Below are positions 1 through 8,177 of a stretch of DNA of 50,628 nucleotides, piece by piece. The notes beneath the pieces are model-generated. The model was not told the DNA's origin, did not search any database, and saw only the letters and a program-made list of their open reading frames with translations. The stretch is from contig CAZFBA010000027.1 in NCBI GenBank assembly GCA_964517135.1, positions 1 to 50,628 on the forward strand, read 5' to 3'. The stretch comes from CAZFBA01 sp964517135 (GTDB taxonomy: Bacteria > Cyanobacteriota > Vampirovibrionia > JBFMGH01). Both the position numbers and the translations under genes were made by a program. Numbering within the stretch: position 1 is the stretch's first letter; each line of letters begins with the position of its first letter.

Positions 1-66
1 ATCCCGCCCACCCTAAAGGAAGGCATGGGGTCTCACTCCCAGGCTGCGCCTGCTCATTCAACCCAT

Positions 67-141
67 ATCTTTACTTTTAAAATTTTTGAAAATCGAAAAC
101 AGAAAATTGATTGTTATAGTTATGCATTAGTCTTTTAAAGA
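67..141 (+). repeat. Repeat A, left copy (inverted partner at window end)
   Basis: This 75-bp stretch matches the reverse complement of 50554-50628 with about seven mismatches counted by eye. The shared core includes AAAATTTTTGAAAATCGAAAAC followed by a TTGTTATAGTT block. A 22-bp exact piece of it (112-133) recurs inverted at 21224-21245, beside a copy of the MITE-like repeat. It is preceded by an unusually GC-rich 60-bp segment at the window start that I could not assign. Confidence 0.8.
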
Positions 142-176
142 TTTTTAAAAGAAGTAACAGCAAAAAAGTATGAGTA

Positions 177-313
177 GGAACCTCTGATTAATTAAGAAAT
201 TACTGAATCCAGCAAAAACAGGGAGGGGGTTAAAAAAACCGCTGTGCGGTTTTTTTAACCCCCGACACTAATTTCTTGAATCTGTGAACTTTTAAATTAT
301 TCAGAGATCTCAG
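177..313 (+). repeat. MITE-like repeat copy 1, with internal palindrome
   Basis: Left end is GGAACCTCTGATTAA and right end is TTATTCAGAGATCTC, an imperfect terminal inverted repeat. Inner segments (AAGAAATTACTGA and CTAATTTCTTGAATC) are also partly complementary. Compared with the copy at 29586, this one carries about 46 extra bases in the middle, holding a perfect 18-bp hairpin. Flanks GAGTA and CAGTA could be a decayed 5-bp target duplication. Confidence 0.8.
225..263. terminator. Perfect 18-bp stem hairpin inside repeat copy 1
   Basis: Arms 225-242 and 246-263 are exactly complementary around a 3-base loop. The GC foot (GGGGG/CCCCC) and internal A7/T7 tracts make it read as a bidirectional intrinsic terminator. 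It lies upstream of tRNA-Leu and could insulate it from any gene left of the window. Confidence 0.6.
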
Positions 314-354
314 TAGAATAATCGATAAATATTTGTTAAAATATAAATGTTAGA

Positions 355-437
355 GCCGATGTGGCGAAATGGCAGACGCAGTTGACTCAAAATCAACCGG
401 GGTCACACCCGTGTCGGTTCAAATCCGACCATCGGCA
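355..437 (+). tRNA. tRNA-Leu (anticodon CAA)
   Basis: The sequence folds as a class II tRNA. The acceptor stem GCCGATG pairs with CATCGGC, the anticodon stem GTTGA pairs with TCAAC around loop CTCAAAA (anticodon CAA), and there is a long variable arm and a T-loop GGTTCAAATCC. The 3' CCA is not encoded. It lies 11 bases before the tmRNA, so the two could share a transcript. Confidence 0.95.
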
Positions 438-448
438 ATCTTACCTGC

Positions 449-853
449 GGGGACGTTCTGGATTTGACAGGGCGATGATGTGGGTAAGTTGCGAGCCGGA
501 GTGCTGTTCTCCGTTATCAACAAGCGCATTTAAAATAAATGCCGATAACGTAATCAAATTAGACAGAAGTGCATTCCAGCCAGCATACGCTGTAGCTGCA
601 TAGCACATCAATCTGTCCACTGGTTAATATTTTCAGGTCGTATTAGCCGGTCACTAAAGGCCTGATGCTATCTGTCTTGATGGTAATAGAGACAGGTTTA
701 AGATCATTACCGGCCTGGCGAGGTTAAACGCTTAGCCGGTCACAATAAGGGTATTGATTGTTTCCCTGTGGCAGGCGAATTTAATAACAATCTACGCTCG
801 TAGATGCTTGCTGGCATCCGTTCTGGACGAGAGTTCGAATCTCTCCGTCTCCA
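449..853 (+). ncRNA. ssrA: tmRNA (ssrA), one-piece
   Basis: Transfer-messenger RNA rescues stalled ribosomes and tags nascent peptides for proteolysis. The 5' end GGGGACGTTCTGGATTTGAC and 3' end GTTCGAATCTCTCCGTCTCC A form the tRNA-like domain (GGGGACG pairs with CGTCTCC). The tag frame opens with GCC at 541, preceded by TAAAT in the position of the E. coli UAGUC element, and runs to TAG at 601-603. The 20-residue tag begins ADNVIKLDR and ends YAVAA, a protease-recognised hydrophobic tail. The molecule is not permuted and CCA is not encoded. The NVIKLDR stretch resembles the NIVxFxR part of cyanobacterial tags. Confidence 0.96.
541..603 (+). other. tmRNA tag-peptide reading frame
   Basis: Resume codon GCC at 541-543, 20 sense codons, stop TAG at 601-603. 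The tag is longer than the 10-residue E. coli tag. The resume codon was chosen from the TAAAT sequence immediately before it. Confidence 0.85.
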
Positions 854-871
854 CTTTTTATCTAAATTGAC

Positions 872-902
872 CCCTTCGGTAAATAAGTCGAAGGGTTTTT
901 TA
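872..902 (+). terminator. Intrinsic terminator after tmRNA
   Basis: CCCTTCG pairs with CGAAGGG around a loop of about ten bases, followed by a run of six or more T. It lies about 20 bases after the tmRNA 3' end. Confidence 0.85.
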
Positions 903-1318
903 TAGGAATAACCTGTATCTTCTGAAATCTAATTACGTATTGAAGTTTATTATAGTTTGCTTTAGTGTTTTGCTATACAAATGCAATACATAAAATTATA
1001 TAGCCTGAAATTAGACCAGCAGTAGTTTAAAAAAGAAAAAAAAGCCCCAAAAACCGGGGCCTGACTCCTTCATTAAGAACTGGAAACTAGAAGGTTTGAT
1101 GTTTGTGCTTTCAGTTGTTGTGGTTGGATTGTAAGGCTAATGGAATTAAGTTGCAAATGTCTAATATCGATACTGATTACTCTTGATGATACTTCTATTA
1201 TGACGTTCAGGTGAACAAAAATCAGTGAAGCCAGTCACTATCTTTAAGTGAAAAGCATCACAAACCATCTCTAAAATACTTTAGATAAGACATAAAAATA
1301 TTTAATTCGCTATTAATC
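903..1318. other. Intergenic region, about 415 bases
   Basis: Apart from the minus-strand terminator near 1031-1060, I see no ORF, RNA fold or repeat here. It is the 3' flank of the small minus-strand gene that follows. Confidence 0.6.
1029..1061 (-). terminator. Intrinsic terminator, minus strand
   Basis: GCCCC and GGGGC (1044-1060) form a stem. On the minus strand the stem is followed by a long T run (1031-1043). It probably ends the transcript of the small Sm-like gene 260 bases upstream. Confidence 0.75.
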
Positions 1319-1510
1319 TTATTTATCAGCTATACAAACGGATTGAATTTTGTCCATAACAACAAAAATGGGCCTGCCGTCTTTTTCAAGCTTGACAAGG
1401 TCACTGGTAACATTTTTTACCTTACCATAATAAACATCTGACCCATTTCCACAATAAATTTCTATATCTTTTTCGTGCAGCTCATCGGAGAGTAAGTCAA
1501 ATAATGTCAT
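1319..1510 (-). CDS. Small Sm-like (SH3-fold) protein, 63 aa
   Basis: I do not recognise a named family. The C-terminal 35 residues (YYGKVKNVTSDLVKLEKDG then FVVMDKIQSV) read as a five-strand Sm/LSm-like barrel: a G-K-V turn, alternating hydrophobics, and a final hydrophobic-D-K-I strand. The same G-K-I..ITSDLI pattern occurs in the exported protein at 17732, so the fold recurs in this genome. Start ATG has a clear AAGGAG 8 bases upstream on the minus strand. No signal peptide, so probably cytoplasmic. A role in RNA or protein binding is inference from the fold only. It stands alone between tmRNA and a long intergenic region. Confidence 0.7.
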   Translation of the reverse strand: MTLFDLLSDELHEKDIEIYCGNGSDVYYGKVKNVTSDLVKLEKDGRPIFVVMDKIQSVCIADK

Positions 1511-2240
1511 AGGATGCTCCTTTCAAACTGATCAACTCTATTTTTTAAAAATAACTATTAATAATAATCACTCTTTATAAGACAATATTCTCTTTTACAG
1601 GAATATTCTATAACAGAATGCCTTAATTGTTAAAAAATTTTTTTTTATATTACCGTATATAAACTCTAATACATACTTGTTGGAGTTCTACACCGGGCTA
1701 ATATTTACTTCTCAATGTAATATCAAGAAAGCCAATATGAAAAAAAGCACCTGCAAGAAAATCTAAAGGAATGACAATCTGAATAAATTTAGCAGCACAG
1801 GCTAAAAGTAAATTAAATGCCTCTGGTAAAGAAATATTACAAAAAAATAGTGTTCAATCTTAACTTACACTTATTATTAAAAACTTTGAAAACCTTTAAT
1901 ATCGGGCTGCAATAGCAATATCTGGTTAAAAAAACAATTAATGATAAAACTACCATCCCTAAAAAACCCGTCTAAAGAAACACTTTTTCTAGCACAAAAA
2001 ACTTTCAGAGTTTTTATTTAAAATGAGGAACTATTGAAAAATTAAATAATACATTCAATGTGAGAAATAGCTGTTAACAAATTCAATTTTTTACTAAAAA
2101 TCATTATTAAAACTGAAAAGCTTGCTTTTTAATGAGAGAGAAAACACGTGAGGGAGAATCTAAGATGGGGAGACATTATTTGCACATTCAGATATATTAA
2201 TACGAAGAGAGAATCAATAATTCTCTCAAGGAGCTAATAG
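1511..2240. other. Long AT-rich intergenic region, about 730 bases
   Basis: No ORF with a convincing ribosome binding site until 2241, and no known RNA. Near its end an 8-bp inverted repeat GAGAGAAT/ATTCTCTC (2207-2227, 5-base loop) sits just before the leader ORF and large gene that follow. It could be an operator or a 5'-UTR hairpin. Confidence 0.5.
2207..2227. promoter_or_regulatory. 8-bp inverted repeat upstream of the DHH gene
   Basis: GAGAGAAT and ATTCTCTC are perfectly complementary around loop CAATA. There is no T run after it, so it is not a terminator. It may be a repressor site or an mRNA hairpin ahead of the leader ORF at 2241. Confidence 0.35.
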
Positions 2241-2297
2241 TTGAATATTCATACCGATGAGGAACCGGAAATATTCAAAAAAGTATTTAAACATTAG
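2241..2297 (+). CDS. Possible 18-codon leader peptide
   Basis: A TTG start at 2241 lies seven bases after AAGGAG, an ideal Shine-Dalgarno. The frame encodes MNIHTDEEPEIFKKVFKH and stops at TAG 2295-2297, 14 bases before the ATG of the DHH gene, with that gene's own SD (GAGGGGG) between. The peptide has no run of one amino acid that would point to classical attenuation. Translational coupling is possible. It is supported only by SD and spacing. Confidence 0.35.
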   Translation: MNIHTDEEPEIFKKVFKH

Positions 2298-2311
2298 ACG
2301 AGGGGGCTAAA

Positions 2312-4897
2312 ATGCTTGATATAACAAAATTACAAAACATAACAGGATACAACCCGGCAGCAAAAAAACCTTTAAACCATACACAACCTAACCTTTTTGC
2401 AGGACAGCTAAAAAATGATACTGTCAATTTCTCAAAACCGGCCAGCAATGTGATTGCTTTTGGTAGCAGGGGCAAAGAGAGTGTTGTAGTTAGTTTTACA
2501 GGGTTAAAAGATCCGCAAAAGGCTCAGAAGCCAGCACTGCAAATGAAAGTGCGTGGAGTTATGGCTCACCAGAAAGTCGAAGGCAGCAAATTCAGAAACC
2601 TGAGTCGCAATGTTGAAAAACTTGCTGACAGCCAGTGGAAAGATGGACAAAAACTTGATTTTGACTTTTCCATGAGCAAACAGGGTGAAAGAATTAACCT
2701 TTCAGCTCCGGGTATTGGCCCCATCGGTTATGTACACTATGAAATAGCTGAACATATTAAAGATGGATTGAAAAACCATCCAGATGACTATCGCTTTGAA
2801 CTTTCTAATGTTATCGCAGGCACCACTAAAGGTGCTGAGACTATTGGTCTGAGAGTCAATCTGAAATACGTTGGTAATGACCCGGTAAGAGAAGCAAGAG
2901 CCCGTGAAGCAATTAATAATGCTCTTAATGATCCTGAATGTTCTGATAAAGTACTTCTTTATCAGGAAAAAACCTCACCTGAAGAAGTCTTAAAAGCAAT
3001 ACTTGATTATGAAAATAAAGTTAATGGCCCGCAATCAAAAAAAGAAATGGAGCAGGTCATTGACAATATTGTTAAAGAATTAAAAAACCCGGAACATAAA
3101 AATATATTATTACTTGGCCACTGCAAACCTGATGGAGACACTATTGGGTGCGTTTTAGGTCTTAAAAATGCTTTAATGCTTATGGATCCTGAGAGATTTT
3201 CTGAAGAAAACGGTGGCAGCATTGATTGTGCTATTGATGACAGAATGCCAGGTCTTTTCCGACATAAAATGCCCGGCATAGACGGAGAAATGAAAAGACC
3301 TTTCAGCAAAGAAAGAGTGCAGGAAATCGAAACACAGATTAAAGACCTCAAAAAACAGGAACAGACCAAAAGCGTCCAGCACCAGATAGAAACACTCCAG
3401 ACAGAGCTTAACGAACTTAACGACCCGTCAAGAGTGCTTGAAGTCGGCAAAAACTATGATCTAGTTGTTACAATGGATACCCCGACACCAAAACGCTTTA
3501 CAGATAAATTTAAATCATACTTTGATGAAGCTAAAAAAGTAATTTATATAGATCACCATCCGCACAGACTGCAAGAATGGCAGGAAGCTAGCGAAAAAAC
3601 CGGCTTCGATATGCAAAAAGTTCACGATAACAAGCTTGCCTGGATTGCAGATGCTGTGCCAGCTGCAACACAACTGGTTGCCATTATAGGAGATAAGTTA
3701 ATACCTGATCTTGTTGACATAGGCAAAGGTAAAACAACTGCTGCTAAAGTGTTCCCTGAAAAAGCACAGCAAGAACATCTTGATGCATATGTAGCCAGTC
3801 TTGTTACCGGTGCTTCAACAGATACGGGTCAGTTCACCAGAACAGCCAACCTGCTACCGGAACACATTAAAAACCCGCAAACTGGCGAAGCCGTGCCTGT
3901 TCAAAACAGACCCAACTTCTTGCCGGAAGGCTTAACAAAATGGCTGCTTGATCTTACAGGCGGCAGCATAGATAAAAAATGGCTGCGTGAAGAAATCACC
4001 TGGGAATTATCAGATAAAAAGACTGCCGAAATGGATGAATCAGCATATACAAAAATGTTAGAGTTTGCTCTTGGCGAACCTGACTCTGCTTCAGGCCAGA
4101 AAAAACATCCGGGCACAGGCAAGTTTGTATATCCGGAGCTCAGCCTGGGCATCATATCTGTCAATTATGACCAGATGGATGAAATATGGCAGCTACAGAA
4201 AAACATTGAACCTGATACCACATTGCTAGACATACAGAATGCATTTAAATACAGTGAGGCTTTAGGCACACTGCGCTCTGATCCAAAACTTTCAGGCGAT
4301 AACGGCGGCCCGGGCGGAAAAGATGGCAAGAAAGAAGAAAGCTTCGATAATAGATTACAAGAACTCAGAGTCAAAGCCAAAGAAAACTATCAGGGAGACT
4401 ATGACTCTGACAGAATAGCCATTCTTGTCTGTCAGGATAAAAAAGAAGGTGAACTTGACGAAAAGCTAGCCTTTGCTGATCAAAACGGCCTGAGACTTTC
4501 TCTTAGATCAGTAGAAGGAAGTATCCACGCTGAATTGCTTGCTACACTGTTTGGCGGTGGTGGCCATGGTGGAGCAGCTGGCGGCAGAGTTGACCTGCCC
4601 GGAGTAGAAATTGATAGCCCGCTGGCAGTAACCATCAATGGCAAGCTCGAAAACGATATGAGCAAAGTGCTTGAAGAACTCAAGAATAACTATGAAATTA
4701 TGCACAAAAAAGCTAAAGGCAAACCAAAACAGATCAAAGTCGTTATGGATCAAAGTGGGGTGCCTATAAACGACCTTATCGCTAATGTTGTCACGGAGAT
4801 CAGAAAAGATCAACCGAAAGAAGAGGCAGCAAAACAGGGCCGCAGACCATCATTTACAGGCAATATGCTTAATATGTTCCTCAAAAAAGCAAGCTAG
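2312..4897 (+). CDS. DHH/DHHA1-family phosphoesterase, 861 aa
   Basis: Likely a nanoRNase/pAp-phosphatase-like or related Mn-dependent phosphoesterase. Metal-ligand motifs of the DHH core are present: HCKPDGD at 270-276, an Asp at 389 (VVTMDTP), DHH at 414-416, and STDTGQF. The C-terminal DHHA1 substrate motif GGGGHGGAAGG is at about 748-758. At 861 aa it is far longer than the ~320-aa NrnA family: about 240 residues precede the DHH domain, and there are insertions, one charged and coiled (about 330-375). The N-terminus carries FAGQLK and VSFTG, short motifs shared with other proteins here. ATG start has GAGGGGG just upstream. A terminator follows directly, so it is monocistronic apart from the possible leader ORF. 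The substrate is unknown. Confidence 0.85.
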   Translation: MLDITKLQNITGYNPAAKKPLNHTQPNLFAGQLKNDTVNFSKPASNVIAFGSRGKESVVVSFTGLKDPQKAQKPALQMKVRGVMAHQKVEGSKFRNLSRNVEKLADSQWKDGQKLDFDFSMSKQGERINLSAPGIGPIGYVHYEIAEHIKDGLKNHPDDYRFELSNVIAGTTKGAETIGLRVNLKYVGNDPVREARAREAINNALNDPECSDKVLLYQEKTSPEEVLKAILDYENKVNGPQSKKEMEQVIDNIVKELKNPEHKNILLLGHCKPDGDTIGCVLGLKNALMLMDPERFSEENGGSIDCAIDDRMPGLFRHKMPGIDGEMKRPFSKERVQEIETQIKDLKKQEQTKSVQHQIETLQTELNELNDPSRVLEVGKNYDLVVTMDTPTPKRFTDKFKSYFDEAKKVIYIDHHPHRLQEWQEASEKTGFDMQKVHDNKLAWIADAVPAATQLVAIIGDKLIPDLVDIGKGKTTAAKVFPEKAQQEHLDAYVASLVTGASTDTGQFTRTANLLPEHIKNPQTGEAVPVQNRPNFLPEGLTKWLLDLTGGSIDKKWLREEITWELSDKKTAEMDESAYTKMLEFALGEPDSASGQKKHPGTGKFVYPELSLGIISVNYDQMDEIWQLQKNIEPDTTLLDIQNAFKYSEALGTLRSDPKLSGDNGGPGGKDGKKEESFDNRLQELRVKAKENYQGDYDSDRIAILVCQDKKEGELDEKLAFADQNGLRLSLRSVEGSIHAELLATLFGGGGHGGAAGGRVDLPGVEIDSPLAVTINGKLENDMSKVLEELKNNYEIMHKKAKGKPKQIKVVMDQSGVPINDLIANVVTEIRKDQPKEEAAKQGRRPSFTGNMLNMFLKKAS

Positions 4898-4920
4898 ATA
4901 GCTTAACTCATCTTAGCTGG

Positions 4921-4951
4921 AAAAACTACCTGCGGGTAGTTTTTCTTTTTG
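4921..4951 (+). terminator. Intrinsic terminator after the DHH gene
   Basis: AAAAACTACC pairs with GGTAGTTTTT around TGCG, followed by CTTTTT. It begins 23 bases after the stop codon. The remaining ~275 bases before the next gene show nothing recognisable. Confidence 0.9.
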
Positions 4952-5228
4952 CTTTAAGCACAACAGATTATGTATAATTGAAAGTCTATGTGTTTAGACT
5001 AAACGGCCTTCTTTTTTTATTAAAAAAACTTAACAGGCAGGATTTTGGAAACTTAAGCAGGGGCTGCCTTTACTGAGAGTCTTAATGGAAAGCATCTTTT
5101 CTGATGCCGTTCAATGAAAACTGATTTAATTGTAAAAGTTTTTTTCAGATATCTCACTCTTAATAACATCTTTTAACTTCAGGGGGTTTAATAAAGACAT
5201 ATCAATATTCAGGGATCTTTCAATTAAA

Positions 5229-6992
5229 TTGTTTATCAATACTCATACAAACAATTCTGTCTTATTTTTAAATAGAGAAGCTTTAGGCAAACAGGCTTCT
5301 TTTAAAACTAATTATAAAAAGGCAAAGATTACTCTTGATCAAACAAGACCATCATTAGAAAATCTTAAAGCTAATTTTGTTACGTTTCTTGGCAGAAAAG
5401 AAATACAATTTGAATCTTTTAATAGATCTGATATAACTTTTGATAATACTGGCGGTTTTCATTCAGAAAAAGCTATTTTAAAAAACATTTTAAAAACAGC
5501 CCTTTCCTCTAACAGGCCGGATGAAACAGAGCATACATATCTTTTGCAGGGTAACAGTGGTAATGGCAAAAGCATTTTAATTAAAGCACTTGCTGGCGAA
5601 ATCAACAAAAATAACATTCCTTCAATCCGCTCTTACGGCGGAAAATATGGTATTGATAAAACACGTGAACTAAGAGGTGACTATAACGGAGACGGTGGTG
5701 AAAGAGTTGCTAATCTGTTCTGGTATGCAAGAAACAAAGCTCGTGAATCACCATCTAAATCAGCAGTTATCTTTATTGAAAACATAGATGCAATGCTTCC
5801 TGTGCGTTCCTGCCAGAATCAGGGAGAAATTTCTATTAATGCCAGTCAGACACTTGCTAATTTCCTTGCGGAACTGGAAAACATTAAAAGTGATAAAGAA
5901 CTAAAAATATTTGTTGTGGCAACCTCAAGTAACTCTTTATCAATTGATAAAAGCGCATTTGATCAGTTTAACAACGTTATAAATGTTTATATACCTAAAA
6001 ATAAAGAAGAAAGAAAAGAAATTATTCAGGCTATAATTAAAAATAACAACATACAATTAGATTTAGCCTCTTCTGATGAGATTATTGATCGCATTGCTCA
6101 TTGTACAGGCGGTTATAATCCTCTCAGGATTAAAAATATCTTCAATATTGCTCAAAAATACGCAGAAAGTCAGGATAACCCTATACAACTAAAAGATGCC
6201 CTGGCTGGTTTTCTGGATGAAAGAGACGGTAAAATTAAACCTATAAGTGATAACATTGATTTTATCCGTGTCAGTATAGCTCATGAAATAGGTCATGCTT
6301 TAACAAGATACATAATGAGTCGTGTAGCAAATAAATTAGCTTCAGAGCATGATATAAAATGGTCTGAATGCGGGCTTATAAACTGTATCAATCTTGATCC
6401 TCGTGATGGATATTCTGCTTCGGTAGAAGTTATGTATAATTATAATAACCCGTTTAATTCTTATGAATATAACTTTGCTGAGATGGTTTCTAACTATGCC
6501 TCACAGCCCTGTGAAGCTTTGTATAATCTTACTACCAATGGCCCAAAGGGAGACATAATAAAATCTTATGAATTAGCCAGAAAAGCTGTTAAAGAATGGG
6601 GTATGGGTAAAAATTCAGGTATGCAGATACCCGGTATTGATAATCCAATAACAAAATGGGAGGATGCTATCGAAGAAGATATAGACCTTATAACAAGTTC
6701 TGCCATTACAGCTTCTAAAAAAATTGTTGATACATACAAAGATTTTATTATGATGAAAGCCAGTGATTATGCATTAGAAATGCAAAATCGTGCCGAAAAT
6801 AGAAACAATGATACTTCAGCATATCCTGTGCCACTTATTATTACCGACAAAGAATTTATTGAGGGGTTAAAAAGCTGGGAATCAACCATAGACTCTAAAA
6901 AAATTCAAACACTTGAACAGGATCTTATAGAATTAATACTTAAATCCAGACCATCACATCATGTTCAGCTTAAAAAACAGCTTGTTTCTTAA
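5229..6992 (+). CDS. FtsH-like AAA+/M41 metalloprotease without membrane segment, 587 aa
   Basis: The order is a ~90-residue N-terminal region with VTFLGR, an AAA+ module, then an M41-like zinc protease. Walker A is GNSGNGKS (108-115). The protease motif is HEIGH (H352, E353, H356), and D442 in GPKGD aligns with the FtsH third ligand. The following EWGMG and the late EEDIDLI..A stretch also match FtsH. Oddities: no N-terminal transmembrane segments, Walker B reads IFIENIDA where FtsH has IFIDEIDA, and the LRPGRFDR arginine-finger region is replaced by FDQFNN. Unfolding by ATP hydrolysis is therefore doubtful while the protease site looks intact. The start is TTG with a weak SD; there is no upstream ATG and the next in-frame Met is deep in the AAA domain. 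Confidence 0.8.
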   Translation: MFINTHTNNSVLFLNREALGKQASFKTNYKKAKITLDQTRPSLENLKANFVTFLGRKEIQFESFNRSDITFDNTGGFHSEKAILKNILKTALSSNRPDETEHTYLLQGNSGNGKSILIKALAGEINKNNIPSIRSYGGKYGIDKTRELRGDYNGDGGERVANLFWYARNKARESPSKSAVIFIENIDAMLPVRSCQNQGEISINASQTLANFLAELENIKSDKELKIFVVATSSNSLSIDKSAFDQFNNVINVYIPKNKEERKEIIQAIIKNNNIQLDLASSDEIIDRIAHCTGGYNPLRIKNIFNIAQKYAESQDNPIQLKDALAGFLDERDGKIKPISDNIDFIRVSIAHEIGHALTRYIMSRVANKLASEHDIKWSECGLINCINLDPRDGYSASVEVMYNYNNPFNSYEYNFAEMVSNYASQPCEALYNLTTNGPKGDIIKSYELARKAVKEWGMGKNSGMQIPGIDNPITKWEDAIEEDIDLITSSAITASKKIVDTYKDFIMMKASDYALEMQNRAENRNNDTSAYPVPLIITDKEFIEGLKSWESTIDSKKIQTLEQDLIELILKSRPSHHVQLKKQLVS

Positions 6993-7000
6993 AACCCCTG

Positions 7001-7046
7001 ACACTAATTTCTTGAATCTGAGAACTTTTAAGTTATTCAGAGATCT
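7001..7046 (+). repeat. MITE-like repeat, right half only
   Basis: CCCCTGACACTAATTTCTTG through TTATTCAGAGATCT matches the right half of the copy at 177-313, starting exactly where that copy's hairpin ends. It fills the gap between two convergent genes and touches the stop codon of the minus-strand one. Confidence 0.8.
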
Positions 7047-7850
7047 TTATACATACTGGTCAAGCATATCTGCGATATAAGGAATTCTGTAATTTTGCCC
7101 CTGGAAGACTATTACAGTAATGTAAATAGCATAACCCCAGGCCGCCAGACCTATAATGCCAATAGCTATAAATAAAAAGACTGCCAGGCAGCATGCCATT
7201 GAAATAACAAGAGAAATAGCAGATAAAACTCCAAGTATAATGGCACAAATACCGCCATAGGCAATTGATTGTAGTGCCTGAAACTTAACAATATCGTCTT
7301 CCTGTTTGATAAAGTAAATAATAAGCGGTGCCCAGATTATTGTAAATCCCAGGACATTGCACAGGTGAGCAAGACCGCTAAAGAGTTTTGTATCATCATC
7401 ATACATTTCTGAAGAGGCAGCCTTTACGGCACTTTCAAACGCAGATGGCGTAGGCTCTGGAGCCGGTTTATCAGGTTCAGATTCTTGCTGCTCTTGTGGC
7501 TGTGATGAGTCTTGTTCTTCTTCATAACTTGCTTCAGGAATTTGCTGTTCAGGTATTGTATCTTCAAATGACTGTGATTCTTGTTTTTTCAGTTCATCTT
7601 CTGCAGAAACTTTATAAACATCTGGCCCTTCACCGGGCATATAACGTTTATTCATTGCATCATCATCAGGTGTCAGCGGAGGAACTGACTCTTCCGGCTC
7701 TCTTGGGTTATGGGCTTCGTTTAAAGCCTGCTGTTCTTCTTCATATTTCTTTGAGTCAGGTTTATATTCGCTAAAATCGTCATCCATGTTACCGCTGGCC
7801 GGTTCATTAACTTCAGAAAACTCATTATCTTTGTTTATATCATCACTCAT
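7047..7850 (-). CDS. DUF4870-like membrane protein with acidic disordered N-terminus, 267 aa
   Basis: Residues 1 to about 145 are rich in Glu, Asp, Pro, Gln and Ser and look disordered. From about 150 a membrane domain follows: KLFSGLAHL, then GFTIIWAPLIIYFIKQEDD, then two long hydrophobic stretches, ending GQNYRIPYIADML. The LAHL, the WAPLIIYFI-K-x-D turn and the final YRIP(Y/F)I are typical of DUF4870/Tic20-like small membrane proteins. Function is unknown. ATG start follows GAGG at good spacing. Downstream it converges on the FtsH-like gene with only a repeat between. The long acidic extension is unusual for the family. Confidence 0.7.
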   Translation of the reverse strand: MSDDINKDNEFSEVNEPASGNMDDDFSEYKPDSKKYEEEQQALNEAHNPREPEESVPPLTPDDDAMNKRYMPGEGPDVYKVSAEDELKKQESQSFEDTIPEQQIPEASYEEEQDSSQPQEQQESEPDKPAPEPTPSAFESAVKAASSEMYDDDTKLFSGLAHLCNVLGFTIIWAPLIIYFIKQEDDIVKFQALQSIAYGGICAIILGVLSAISLVISMACCLAVFLFIAIGIIGLAAWGYAIYITVIVFQGQNYRIPYIADMLDQYV

Positions 7851-8030
7851 TGTTTTATCCTCATTAAATTAACTGTCATACAAGTATATGACAGCAAAAG
7901 TGAAAATACACAAAACTCATAGCAATTTTTACAATTTTATAAACCTGCTTAGTTTGCAGGGCTTTTATAATAAGTGATACAAAGGGTTTGGGGTTCATAT
8001 ATTCTATAAGTATATAAACAGGAGATTAAA

Positions 8031-8177
8031 CTGCCAAAAAATGTTCAGCAGGTAAAAACAGCTGTAAACACAGCACTCAATACCGGCAAAGCAAAACTAA
8101 CCATTATAAATTTTGACAGCCTATCTGTAGCCTGCCAGAATACCTGTGAGATCCTTTTTCAGCAGGTCTGGTGTTGA
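8031..8177 (+). CDS. Possible small ORF with CTG start, or a 5' gene fragment
   Basis: GGAG at 8021-8024 lies six bases before CTG 8031, which opens a 48-codon frame beginning (L)PKNVQQVKTAVNTALNTG. The first 30 codons fill an otherwise empty intergenic region and read like the start of a real amphipathic protein. The last 18 codons run antisense over the end of the thioredoxin-like gene and look random. TATATAAA at 8011 could be a -10. It may be a truncated gene or a rare CTG-start peptide. Weak support. Confidence 0.25.
   Translation: MPKNVQQVKTAVNTALNTGKAKLTIINFDSLSVACQNTCEILFQQVWC

Noticed and set aside
1..66. GC-rich start of window as coding or RNA
   Set aside because: Short frames exist on both strands, but there is too little sequence and no motif to assign it; it may belong to repeat A's larger element.
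361..603. 80-aa open frame over tRNA and tmRNA
   Set aside because: It runs through tRNA-Leu and the tmRNA; only its last 20 codons are translated, as the tmRNA tag.
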